Positions 11,553-30,700 of a stretch of DNA of 64,000 nucleotides are shown here, in pieces. A program made the translations under genes and the position numbers. Position 1 is the first letter of the stretch; each line of letters starts with the position of its first letter. The notes beneath the pieces are model-generated. The model was not told the DNA's origin. It ran no database searches and saw only the letters and a program-made list of their open reading frames with translations. Source of the DNA: Paratrimastix pyriformis (taxonomy: Eukaryota; Preaxostyla; Paratrimastigidae); NCBI GenBank assembly GCA_027972325.1, contig JAPMOS010000017.1, positions 62,001-126,000 on the forward strand, in the 5' to 3' direction.

Positions 11553-12059
11553 TCCAAAAAAATGTCCCGGCAGAACTCCTCCCACCGTGGGGAACGTACC
11601 CCGCAAAAGGGCCGCCGTGCTTGGGAGGCGGCCTAAGACACGAAGAACCCGATTCGAGCTAGTTTCGAAGGACCCTACTATTCCTCCATGAGTTTTTTTT
11701 TCAGAACTGTCGTCCGTTTCGACGCGAGCCCGTTGGCTGGCGCAGCCCGAGGGCCACAAGAAAAAGGGTCCCTTCGAAAAAGCGTGTTTTCCTTCCACCC
11801 GGATCCCGTGTCTGTTTTTGCACAGAACGGACGCCTGTTTTGAAAAGCACACACATCACCCAACACGCGAATGCGCGCAAAAAGTCTGTGTGACGAAGCA
11901 CCGTGTCTCCTGGCCGGCATTTCGATATCCACTGACTCGACCAACGGCCGCGGACCCCACTTCGGCCCCCGACCCCCTGTGGGCCACTCATTGTTTGCAC
12001 AGGGATTCTTCGGCCGCGGCACTTTGCCGGTTGCGCTGGGGCAGCAGAAAGAAAAATGA
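11553..12059. other. Spacer between hAT gene and LINE fragment
   Basis: This stretch is less GC-rich than its neighbours. Minus-strand frames upstream of MACSF continue open for some way, so the hAT gene may start further up. Nothing else is recognisable. Confidence 0.5.
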
Positions 12060-13437
12060 TAGGGGTAAAATCCACACGTTGCTTCCGAAAATCGAAGGAC
12101 AATGGGGCAATTGCCTCTGGTCCTTGGGCCGCTTCGATGCCTCCCTTCGCCTGCTCGTCAAGGAGAAGCTTGGCCTCCCGCTCCTGCCTGCGGGGCAGCC
12201 CCCCTCCTTGTTCGATGATGTGATCTCATTGCCTCCTTCGGGTGGGCTGGGCCTCCCCCCTCTGTGTGACTCACAGGAGGCCATGCAGGTCGGGGGCCTC
12301 ATCTCGATCTTCAACGCCGTCGAGGACCTTTCACCTCGGCTGTCGACGCTTCTTGCCGGGATCGCCAAGCTGGACGGACCCAGTTTCGTGGGGGACTCCC
12401 TCCGCACCGCTGCCAAGAGTTTCTCGATTCGTCGGGAGGCTCCGGCCAAACCTTGCGCGGCTCTGCCGCGTTTTTGTGGTGCAGATGGGAAGACCCTGCG
12501 AGGCCAGGTTCAGCACAGCCTTCTGGCGGATCGGCACAAGGCTGCGGCCGCCAAGGCTCTCGCGCGCCTCCCCCCCGGGCCGGCTCGCAACATGAGGCTC
12601 TCTTCGGTGAACCCCGCTACCACTGCCCTCCTCGCCGCCTTTCCATCGAATCTCCTCAGGCTCTCGGATGCAGACTTCACAGCCCTGGTCATGCGCCTGG
12701 CCGGAGCCGCCTGCGCTCCCTCCATCCACGCCATCTTCTCGGGCCCCTTCGGACCTGAGAAGTGCCCCGTCTGCAAGAAGGACATCGCCCAGGGCCACGA
12801 GCGCCTCTGCAAGTGTGCTCGCAACCTCTACTACAAGCGCCACAACAACGTGCGATCCATCCTGGTGTCCCTTCTGCACACCACGCCCGGCTGCATCGTC
12901 CGGGCCGAGCAATCCTTGGACTACGGCCCCAAGCTGGCGCCGTGGGACCCGTCCCGCGCGTGCCCCAAGGCGAAGGTGCGCCGCCCCGACATCTCCTTCA
13001 CCTTCGTCTCCGGAGGGGTGCACTACCTCGACCTGGTAGTGGCCGAGCCCCTGGCCGTCTCCCACTCCGCCGCCGCCGCCCGAGGGGACGTGCCGAGCCA
13101 GGCCGAGGCACAGAAGGAGACCGAGTACAAGGAATGGTGCGCGAAGAACCCGGGCAACCTCTGGCCCTTCGGCATCACGGTGGTCGCCCAGCTTGGCCCC
13201 AAGGCCGAGAAGTTCTTCCACCTGGTGGGCGAGGCGCACCGCAAGGCCGAGCGGACCTTCAACCGCTCCTTCTGGCTGGCTCGCATTGCCGCCACGCTGG
13301 CCCGCTGGGGTGCGGCGCTCGAGGAGACCTGGGCCCAGGACGTCACCGCCCACCACAAGAGCACGGGCCTGGCATGCTTCAACGTGGCTCTCGACCAGCA
13401 CAAGATGGAGAGCGACCCCAACGCCAAGATGGGCTAA
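12060..13437 (+). mobile_element. 5'-truncated LINE (R2/CRE/NeSL-like) with restriction-like endonuclease
   Basis: One open frame ends at TAA 13435-13437. It holds the post-RT part of a non-LTR ORF: LGRFDASLRLLVKEKLGL, a GGLGLPPL turn (about 12240), a CCHC knuckle CPVCKKDIAQGHERLC (C-x2-C-x7-H-x3-C, about 12755-12810), then RRPDISFTF...YLDLVV. The last fits the PD-x(13)-D signature of restriction-like endonucleases carried by early-branching LINEs. The reverse transcriptase domain itself is missing upstream, as expected for a 5'-truncated insertion. The surviving frame of roughly 450 codons is uninterrupted, so insertion may be recent. No poly-A tail or target duplication was identified. Confidence 0.75.
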
Positions 13438-13713
13438 AACGGTGAGTGGGGTAGAACCTTTCTTTTTGTCCCTTTTCTCGAAATGAATCCTCTTCTTTTC
13501 CTTTTGTATCGTTCTCCTCTTCCCTCTCTTTCTTTCTTTCTTTCTTCCCTTCCCTCACCCCTTTCATCGTTCTTCTCCGGCAATTGCCCCAAAAGCGGGC
13601 AGAGGACACTGGGCGATTGCGGCTATTTTTGTGTTTCCCGCCACCGATTTGAGAGGTGCCCGGACACATTGAGCTCCAGAAAAAGAAGGAAAAACACAAA
13701 GAAGTCAAAGACG
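13438..13713. other. Spacer between LINE 3' end and YIPF3 stop
   Basis: AT-richer DNA with a pyrimidine-rich stretch containing TTTC repeats (about 13530-13550). It may hold the LINE 3' UTR and the convergent YIPF3 3' UTR. No gene is seen. Confidence 0.5.
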
Positions 13714-14834
13714 TTATGCAGCGGAGGCGAATCCCAAATAAAGAAGATAAAGTAGATGAACTGGCATCCCCACCAGGAATGGAATGGCGCCATCGCGTAC
13801 GCGTGGCGTCCGCTTGAAGAAAATGAGTCCCTATAATCACAAGATTGAATATGAACGGCGAGCCGTGGAAAAGTTTCCAGACCAAATGACCCGATGAGAG
13901 ACACCCGAAAAGGATGCACCAAAAAAGCATGGCAGGAGGGATGAGTAGAGAAAGGAGCATCATAGCAACATAACCGAAGAGAGAGTATCCCTATTGGAGA
14001 TGAAGATTGGTGTGGTGTGAGGAACAGTGTGGCAAGCGGCGAACCGTGGCCGAGACGATTTCAATCAAGCTCAATTGGGTCTTGCAGAGAGCCGCAATCC
14101 CCCACATTAGGATGGTATACAACATGAAATAGGGCAGCACAAGTGCAAAGCTGCTTCCGAGGAGAGCTGCGCCACCCTGCTCGCAAAGAGGGTCAGCTGA
14201 ATGCTTTGAAAGAGCTTCCCGGACCCCAGTGATGCCGGTGGTCTTCATCCGGATGTTAATCAGGGCGATCAGGGTGAAAAGACACATGAGGGGCCCATAA
14301 AAGTCCGGAGGGCCCTCGACCAAATGCATGGGAGACGGGATAATGGAGTACGCGAGCCTGTGAGCAAAAAGAGTTACCTGAATAATGAGGAACACGAGCA
14401 GACCGCTTCAGAAGATCGTACGCGGGGAGGTCAAAAAATGGGCGGAAGCTCTCATAATCAGTGAGCCTCTGGAACACCCCGTTGGCTTTCGTTTTCGTCG
14501 TGAGGAAAATCTGGGGGGAAACACGTTGTTATACTCGTCGATCGAGCAGAGAAATGCGGACGGTCTGAGCAAGTTGGTTGGCGACCTGGCTTTGAATCCC
14601 TCCTAATACCGAAGGTCCAGTAACTCCCAAGATTGGAGCAATCACCGCCGGAAGCGAGTTCGCAGCGGCGGGAGACGGAGTGGAATTCAATTCAAGGACC
14701 ACAGTCCCGTTCCTGTCCGAAGAGGAGGTGGCAACATCAGCAGTTTGAAACCATACATCGCCCTTTCCTGGTGCCGGCCCAGAGGCATCAGGGGCCACAG
14801 CAGCCGGCCCGGTTTCGGCAGCCTTAATCTCCAT
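13714..14834 (-). CDS. YIPF3: YIPF3-like Yip1-domain Golgi membrane protein
   Basis: Five exons: 14834-14562, 14510-14404, 14357-14045, 13990-13883, 13830-13714 (918 nt, 305 residues, TAA). Introns begin GTCCGC, GTCTGC, GTTCGC and GTCTGG and are 46-54 nt. The N-terminal ~95 residues are cytosolic and Ala/Pro-rich. SFRPFFDLPAYDLLKR-LAYSIIP precedes the membrane domain. FYGPLMCLFTLIALINIRMKT matches the YIPF3 motif containing YGPL, VFTL and MKT. Further membrane helices include YFMLYTILMWGIAAL, GYSLFGYVAMMLLSLLI, PAMLFWCILFGCL and a last helix FLVGMPVHLLYLLYLGF, giving about five TM segments. YIPF3 works with YIPF4 at the cis-Golgi. Human YIPF3 is longer (350 residues). The exon chain keeps frame throughout, which makes this one of the firmest gene models here. 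Confidence 0.9.
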
Positions 14835-15031
14835 AACTTTGGGTGATGTAAACAATCGCTGCAGGCAGCCTGTCTGAAAAACAAACAAGAGGGTTTCAAA
14901 AGGGTTTACCCCTTTCCCTTTCCCACCCCACCTCAGCACCTTCGGAAACGATCACGCCTCAACAGCATCAGTCACTCTTCAGCGTGGGCCAGGTGGCGCA
15001 ACCATTCGACTCACACGCACAAAAAAAAAAC
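14835..15031. promoter_or_regulatory. Spacer between WDR11 stop and YIPF3 start
   Basis: About 200 bp between two genes on the same strand. It must contain the YIPF3 promoter and WDR11 3' end. No clear motif was recognised. Confidence 0.4.
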
Positions 15032-22998
<7,967 letters not shown>

Positions 22999-23216
22999 CC
23001 GAAGGGGTTTCGCAGAGATAGCTTCAAGAACACTAGTTTATTCAGGCTGATCTCCGGCCGTTTGGCTTTTTTCAAATCTCCCTCTGTACAGCACAGCAGC
23101 CACTCCCAGCAGCTCGCAGTCTCTAAGCCCAACTGTCTCAGAAACGCTGGTGAAGGTCAATTTTTGCTCGCGCCACCTTTTTTTTTCACATTTCTTAAAC
23201 CCTTTCTTAAAAGGTC
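22999..23216. promoter_or_regulatory. Divergent promoter region WDR11 / Pro-rich gene
   Basis: This 218-bp spacer, AT-richer than the flanks, separates two head-to-head start codons. A T-run lies about 30 bp before the plus-strand ATG. No named motif was recognised. Confidence 0.5.
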
Positions 23217-26200
23217 ATGGCCGCGAGGATCTCCTCGCCCCATTTTGAGCGAAAATTGTCGGCATTGAGGCCAATTATAGATCCTACGTCAGCACTCAAT
23301 CCCACAATGTTTCCCCAAGAATCGACCCCTCCGGTGCGAGCACCACCCGCCCTTCTCGACCCACCCGGCCCGACTTTCGGACCGCACCCCTCTGCCACCT
23401 CGCCACCTCCGTCTCAGCCACCCCGACCCCAGGAAGTGGTCACCCCGCCCCGCGTCCCCCCTCAAGAGGCCGCCCCCGCCCCGTGCACGCCGCCCCACGG
23501 GTGCCTCGACGGGGGCGGACTCTCGCTGGATGACCTCAACGGCGGTGCCGGGGGCCACGCCAAGACGCCTTTTGCTGGGTCTGCTTGCCCTGCCACCCTC
23601 TGCCCTCCTGACCGGGTTTCCGTGCCCACCACCGCGCCACCCCTCCGCTCCCCTTCTGGGCCTCGGCGGCCAGGTGGCGGGAGGCCATCCGGGCCACCCC
23701 CGTGGAGATCTCCCCACTTCTGCGCAGCTTCCGCCTCTCCGCGGGGACACCTTCGCCGGGGGGCGTTCCCAGCCCGCCCGACGTGCGCCCCCCGGCCGGG
23801 GCGAGCCCCCCCGAGGGGCCGGCCATGGGGGTCCTCGACCCGATCGCATCCCCGCCCGACCTCAATGTCAATGCCGGCGAGCGCTCCCGGTCGCGTCGGG
23901 TCAGCCCTCGGGGGCCCCCTCTGCCCGGGCTGCCCGGGCTGCCGTCCCTGCCGTCCCTGCCGTCCCTGCCGTCCCTGCCGTCCCTGCCGTCCCTGCCCAT
24001 CATCGGGGCCGCAGTCTCCTCGGCATCGGGCCGCCGGCCGGCCGTCGATGGCACCCCGGCCGATGGCCCCCCGGTCGATGGCCCCCCGGTCGATGCCCCG
24101 TTCGGCACGCCCCGCGGCGGTGCTGGCCGCGCCCCACCGGGCAGCCTCATCCACCTTGCTGCCGGAGGGGCGGGGGGACCCTCCCAGGACAGCACGGCCA
24201 CCCCCCGCGACTGGCCCCAGCCTGTCAGCCGGCCCCCGACCCCCACCGGACTGCCCCCGACGGCTCTTGGCGGTTTTGCCTCCCCCGCGGTCCCCTCGCC
24301 GGGCACCCCGGCCCCTGCTTCCCCCGGTGCCGCGGCCTCGGCGTTGCCGCCCGCAGCACTGGGCCCTCGGGGCCCGTCGTCGCAGGTGGAGATGCCCCTG
24401 CGCGGCCCCCCGGTGCCCATCGCCATCCAGCTGGCCAACGGCGGCGGCGGCGGCGGCGGCGGCGGCCTGACCAGCAGCCGGCGGGCCCTCGGGTCGCCCT
24501 TACTGGGGCCAACGCCCTGGGCGCACGGCCATCATCGCGCCGTTTCGTCTCCGGGGGGCCATCCCGGGGCGCCCCCACCATCCCCGGGCGCGCCTCCCAG
24601 CCCGGCCGGGGGCGCTGGCCGGGTGGTTGGGCCCTCTTCGCCCCTGCTGCCCGCGGCTGGGCCCCGGGAGGAGGCGCCCTCGGCCCACTGGTCCTCCCTC
24701 TTCCCCCTGGGCGGCGCGGGAGCCCCCGGGCCGCTCTCGGCTTCGACGACCCCGCCCCAGCGCCCCCCGTCCGCCTCGCCCCCCCCGCCCCGGCCGGTCC
24801 CGGCCCCTTCCCCGCCCATCCCCGCCCGCTCCCCCCGGCCCGCGCTCCATCGACCCGCCACCGGCGCTGCGGCGCCGCCCATCCCACCCCCGGTTGGGCC
24901 TCCGCCAAGCAGGGCGCCCCCGCCGCCACCGCGCAGCCCCCAAGCCCCAGCCCCAGCCCCAACCCGCTGGGCAGATGGCAGACGCCCGATCGCTCGAGCC
25001 CACCCCAGCCCCCACCACCGACCCCACCGCCCCAGCCCCCACCACCGACCCCACCGCCCCAGCCCCAGCCCCAGGCCCAGCCCAGGCCCAGGCCTGCCCC
25101 TCCGCCCCTGGGCCCCACCACGATGGCCCCAGCAAATCAACTCCAGGGGCCGCGGGCCTCACCAGCGCCGACCACCGATTGCGCCAGCAGCGACAGCGGT
25201 GGTGGTGGTGGTGGCGGCAGCGGCAGCGGCGAGGGGAGTTGGGGCGGGGCGGCCTCAGAGAGCGCCGCCCGTCTGGGGGTCATCACCACCACAGAGGCGG
25301 CCCCCGTCTCGGCCCCAGCCCCGGCCCCGGCCCCGGCCCCTGCTGCCCCCGCGCCGCCTTCACCGCCCAACCCGGCGTCGTCGCCCCCACCCGGCCGCTC
25401 CGGCACGCCCCCCGGGTCCCCCGGCAGTGCGGCAGGCGGGGTCAGCATCGCCACCCAGACCACCCCGCGGCCCACCAGCCGGCCCCCGGCCATCCCCCCG
25501 GCCGGCCCGATGGCTGCCGTCGGGCCCGCCGCTCCTCCCCCACCGAGCGCCCGCCATGGAGACCAAGCGGCCCCCCTGGCCGCGACCCTCGGGTTCCCGC
25601 TGGGCGCCCCCGCCCTCGCCCTTGTCCTCGGGCCGCCCACAGCACCCGCCCCCGCCGGCGTCCCATCGCCCTCCAGCGCCCATCGCCACAGGGCCACCGC
25701 GCCCTCGCCCCTGCCGCTGCCCTCGCCGCCCCCGCCGCCCCCGCCGCCCCCGCCGCCCCCAGCCACCTCGGGCCTCCCAACCTCGCCCTACACACCCTAC
25801 GCGCCCTACGCGCCCTACACCCCATACCCCCCATACCTGCCCTCCTACACGCCGTCCCCGGCCTACCCATCGTACCCGGGGTACCCCCGCTACCCGGTGG
25901 TCGCCATCCCCCCGCCCTTCCTTCCCGCCCCCGGCCCCGCGCCCGAGTGGAGCCCCACCGCCTCCGCCAGCACCGCCGCCGCCGCCGCCGCCGCGAGCAG
26001 CAGCAGCAGCAGCCGCTCCCTCGGCTCGTCGCCGCTGGGGCGCCGGTCGCTGTCGCCCTTCCCCCTGTCGCCCCTGCTCTACGGGACCCCGGCCCGGTCC
26101 CCCTGGGGCGGCGGCCAGGCGCCGACGGCCCATCAGCAGGCCGCCCAGCCCCGGGTGGCGGCGCCCTCCTCGGGGGGGTTCCTCGCCGCGCCCCTCTCGG

Positions 26201-26706
26201 GCTGGCAGCAGCAGCCGTCGGTCCTCCCCCAGCCCCCCGGCGGCGGACGGGCGGCCGGGGGCAGCAGCCAGGGCACTGTCGGCCTCTTCGGGCCGGCCCC
26301 CTCGCCCCCTCGCTGCCTGGGGGGGCCCTCGCCGCCCGCCGCCACCTCGCCAGCCCGTGGGATGGGCCCCTCCCCGCCTTCCTCGGCAGGCCTGGGGGCG
26401 GCCCGCAGCAGCCCCTCCTCAGCAAGCCCGCCGTCTCCGTGGGGGGGCGTCCCCTTCCGGGCGCCCCCGGGCCCCTCGCTGCTGGCCGAGCCACTCAGCG
26501 CGGGGGCTGCCCCGGGCCTCCCGGTGGGGGAGGCAGTGGGGTGGGGGGCCCCGGGGCGGCCGCGGGTGGTGCTGTCGGCCCATGTGCGGGCCCTGGTCGA
26601 GCGCTTCTCGCCGCCCTGCCCCAGGCTGTCCCGGGCCCCCCAGGCCGCCGCCCCGCCGAGCCCGCTGGGCGCCCCGGCCCCACCGCCCGGTTGGCCCGCT
26701 GAATAA
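23217..26706 (+). CDS. Pro/Ser/Ala-rich low-complexity protein
   Basis: ATG at 23217 (MAARISSPHFERKLSALRPI) follows directly on the AT-rich spacer. The frame continues about 100 codons to LSLDDLNGG, then must shift through at least one intron into frames that stay open to the stop after GWPAE at 26704-26706. The protein is dominated by Pro, Ser, Ala and Gly. Recognisable stretches are [10 protein letters not shown] repeats (about 23930-23990), a Gly run (24440), a Pro run (25730), Tyr-Pro repeats such as YTPYAPYAPYTPY (25790-25905) and a Ser/Ala run (25970). No catalytic domain is visible, so it is probably largely disordered. Exact exons were not resolved because all frames are long at this GC content. 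Confidence 0.55.
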
Positions 26707-26972
26707 CAAGACCCTCTCCTCCCCTCCCCCACCCTCTTCTTCTCTCACCATCCCGATCGAGAGGCGGCAAGGAAGGGCGGGCCGTCGGTCGCGTCTTGGA
26801 GCGCAGGCAGACGGGCGGTGGGGTGGCGACGCACAAAAAAGCCAGCCAGCTGAGGGGGAGGGCGAGGGGGAGGAGAGGCGACACCAGGCAAATAAGAGCG
26901 GAGAGGCGGAGGGGAGAGCGAGCAGACGGGGAGAAAGCAGCGCACACAGACACGCATGGGGCCGCCCCGTGG
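26707..26972. other. 3' flank of Pro-rich gene
   Basis: Contains a pyrimidine stretch and mixed sequence between the two convergent gene ends. No gene was recognised. Confidence 0.5.
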
Positions 26973-27358
26973 GGGATGGGAAGCTGGGGATGGGAAGCTG
27001 GGGGTGGGAAGCTGGGGATGGGAAGCTGGGGATGGGAAGCTGGGGATGGGAAGCTGGGGATGGGAAGCTGGGGATGGGAAGCTGGGGATGGGAAGCTGGG
27101 GATGGGAAGCTGGGGATGGGAAGCTGGGGATGGGAAGCTGGGGATGGGAAGCTGGGGATGGGAAGCTGGGGATGGGAAGCTGGGGATGGGAAGCTGGGGA
27201 TGGGAAGCTGGGGATGGGAAGCTGGGGATGGGAAGCTGGGGATGGGAAGCTGGGGATGGGAAGCTGGGGATGGGAAGCTGGGGATGGGAAGCTGGGGATG
27301 GGAAGCTGGGGATGGGAAGCTGGGGATGGGAAGCTGGGGATGGGAAGCTGGGGGTGGG
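26973..27358 (+). repeat. 14-bp minisatellite (GGGATGGGAAGCTG), ~27 copies
   Basis: Nearly perfect 14-bp units; one early unit has GGGG in place of GGGA. All frames stay open on both strands only because the unit has no stop. It lies between the convergent Pro-rich and WNK genes. Confidence 0.97.
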
Positions 27359-27730
27359 AGGGCGAGGAGGCGCACACACAGAAAGATGCGGGACGAGCCG
27401 GCCGCGGCACCCGAACAAACAGAGGGGGACCCGCAGCCGGCAAGGAGGAGGGAGGGCAGGGGAGGGGGGAGCGGCAGGGGAGGGCAGGGGAGGGGGAGCG
27501 GCAGGGGGAGGGCAGGGGCGGCGACTCGACTCGAGGGCGGCCCGGCTCAGAGAAAACGTCCCGACCAGGGACCGAGAGGAGAGGCGGATGATGGCTCAGG
27601 ACGGCTCGCGAGGGCGGTGAGGGCGGTGAGGGCGGTGAGGGCGGTGAGGGCGGCGATGAGGAGGAGGAGGAGGACGAGGGGGGGGGGGGGAGGGGGGGGG
27701 GGGGGGGGGGAGGAGCGGCAGCCGGGGCGC
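27359..27730. other. Spacer beside WNK 3' end with GGGCGGTGA repeats and G-runs
   Basis: Holds five GGGCGGTGA-like nonamers (27612-27655) and interrupted poly-G (27679-27710). No gene is seen. Confidence 0.6.
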
Positions 27731-30700
27731 TCAGCGGGTGGCGGTGGTGGAGGAAAAAGACCCGTGCAGGACGGGCGGGGGCGAGATGGGCTGCGAGCCG
27801 GCGGTGGGCGGGGGGGAGGGGGCGTGCGGGGCCAGCCCGCCCAGGAGCGAGTCCAGGTTGAGGCCCAGCATGAGGCCCGCCGCAGAGGAGAGCGGAGCCG
27901 CCCCGGCCGGCCCGGCCTGGCCGGGGGTGGTGGGTGGCGGGGAGGTCACCATGGGGGAGCTCTTGGGCGTCGAGGCGACGGGCGCGGGGAGCACCGCGGG
28001 CGAGGGCAGGGCCGAGTGGAGCGACCCCGTGCCGGCGGGGGACGAGGCCACGATCCGACCGGCCGAGCTGACGCTCTTGATGGAGGAGGTGGTCGAGCAG
28101 GGGCCCGCCGTGGCCGCCGGGCCGGGGGGCTGCCTGGGGAAGATGCAGAAGCCGGTGGTGGTGTGGCCCGCGGTGAAGTCGATCAGCTGCCGGTCGGCGA
28201 AGTCGCTGAAGTCGACCCCCCCGGGCGACTGGGCCGTCAGGCCCGCCAGCGACTGCGGCTGCTGGGGGCGCTGCGGGGTGCAGGGCGCAGCTGGGGCGGC
28301 GCCGCCGGCCCCCAGTCCGGGGGCGACGACGGAGAGGACGGAGGACGTGGAGCCCGAGTGGGAGACGGCCGTCCGGACGGGGATCAGCTGGGGCGCCGAT
28401 GTGGAGGCCATCATGGGCATCCCGGGGCCCGTCGCCATGCCCGCGGGCGGGGCGCTCATCGATGCCGGCCGGGGCTTGGGGGCCCCCGAGCCGGACGAGC
28501 TCACGCTCATGGCCGGCGAGCAGGCCGCCCCCACCGAAACCGGGGCTGCCGGGGCCGGGGCGGCAGAGGGCTTGCCGAAGAGGCCCGTCACGTGGGCGAT
28601 GGTCCGCTGCAGGGCGCCCGCCAGAAGGCCGCCTTGGACCGGGGCGCCGGGCGAGGGTGCCGGCGAAGCTTGGCTGGTGAGCGAGGTGGCCGTGCTGGCC
28701 GTGCTGGCCGGGACGGGCGTGGTGCTGGGGGTGGGCGAGGTGACGGCTGGTGGGGGGGTCGCGGTCGGGGCCGGGGCCGGGGCCGGGGCCGGGGCCGAAG
28801 AGACGGGGGCCGCAGAGGCGGGGGGAGAGGCGATTGCGGCCGGGTGGTCGGTCTGAGGGGCGGGCGACTGGGCCTGAGGGGCTAAGCTGCCAGCGCCGGC
28901 GGAGGGGAACAGCGTGGGCGGGGGCGAGACAGTGCCCGTGGGGACCTGGGAGGGGAAGAAGGCCGTCGAGAGGCAGGACGTCATCCCGGGCCCGGGGGGC
29001 TGGCCCGGAGTTGAGAGAGGAGCCGACGCGCCACGGGCTGCTGGCGCAGCGACGGTCGCGACCCCAGGAGCACCAGGGGCAGGCACCACGGTCGATGGCA
29101 ACGCAGGGGCCGCAGAGGGGGCCACAGAGGATCGGCTGGCACCCGTCGTGGCGGGGCCGCGTGCCGTCATGCTGGGGACGGCAGGCTGGGCGGTCTGAGC
29201 GACGCCGGGCTGCGGAAGCGGGGCCGGGGCCGGGATCGGGGTCGCGGGGGCCGTGGGAGGAAGAGAGGGCAGGAGGCCGTCGGTCAGGGGGAGGGGAAGG
29301 GCCGATGGCGTCCTGCTGGGGGCCCGGGCGATGCTCGGGGAAGAGGGCGGGCTGGGGACAAGTTGCTGCCCTTGGCCCGAGCGGGTCGCCCGGGCGGGAG
29401 GGGAGAGGCCGGCGCGGGGCGCCGTAGGGGAGGAGGATCCCGAAGGCAGCGAGGAGAGGGGAGGGGAGGGCGAGTCCGGCGGGGGGGACGGGATCACGGG
29501 CGGCACCCCATCGGCCGCCCCGTGGAGCTTCAGCTGGGTCAGGATGGCCGCCTGCGAGTAGAGAAGCTCCCGCATATTGCAGGCAAGCTCCTGCCCGGGC
29601 CAAGACCAACGGCAGAGAGGGGGAGGCAGGCGTGAGGGCGCGGCAGTGGCGAGCAGAGTAAAGAGCCGAAGGCAAAGTCAAAGAAGAACAATTCGTCAAA
29701 AGAATCTCCGATCCGCTAAAATCGCGATGCCACACCGCCAACGGGGACGAGCCCCACGGCCGCGAGGAACTGGGATCGTGTGAGGGCCCTGCCGACTGGC
29801 AGCCAGGCAAGGGAGGCAAGATGGCAGGGCAAGGGATGAGGGGAGCATCCAGACCTCGAGCTGCTGCTCGAGCCGGTGCCGGATGGTGTTGCCAGCCGGG
29901 CCGGGCTCGGAGTGGTGCCGGATGGGGATGTGCTCGGTGATGGAGGGGTCCTCGGCCAGCCGCTCCATGGCCAGCACCAAGTCGCCCAGGGCCGGCGGGA
30001 GGGGCTCCTCGAAGAGCAGGTAGTGCAGGATGCACTCGTAGATCTGGGCGAACGACTGCACAATCCGGTCGGTGCGGGTCTTCTCCCGGCCCGCCTCGGC
30101 CGTGTCGCCCGTCATGGTCGTCACCACCGAGAGCGCCACGTGGGTCCCCCAGACGGCCTCCGAGGCGGGCGCCCGGAGGGCAGGCGACGGAGGCATGCTG
30201 ATGCTGGGCTCATCGACGGGGGGCTGGGCCGCAGTGGGCGGTGGCATCGAAGTCGCGCCGGCGGGCTGGGTGGCGGGCTGGGTGGCGGGCTGGGTGGCGG
30301 GCTGGTTGGCGGGCTGGTTGGCGGGCTGGGTGGCGGGCTGGGTGGCGGGCTGGCCGGCCGAGACTGCGCCCTCGCGCTGGGTGATGGAGGAGGCTGTGGA
30401 CGAGGTGGACGAGGTGGTGGTCAGCGAGCTGAGGCTCTGGGCGCTCGAGGATGGCGGGATGTGTGCCTCCTGCGGCTGGAGGCTGCCCGTGGGCGGCGAG
30501 GGCGGGAGTGGCTTCTCCTTGGTGGTCGCGGGGAGCGGCGCGGGGACCGCGGGGCCGGCGTCCGGGGCGGGCTGGGCGACAAGGTCGGGGTGGGCGTCCT
30601 CGGCCGCGGGGGGCGAGGTGCCCGTGGCGACGAGGTCATCCGAGTCGGCGGGCGTCAGGAAATCGAAGGCCCCCTGCGAGATGGGCTCGGGGGGCACCAC

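Noticed and set aside
23702-28885. 1,727-codon plus-strand frame across 26707-28885
   Set aside because: Beyond 26706 it runs through the 14-bp minisatellite and then antisense to WNK exons. The part before 26706 may share sequence with the real Pro-rich gene in another frame.
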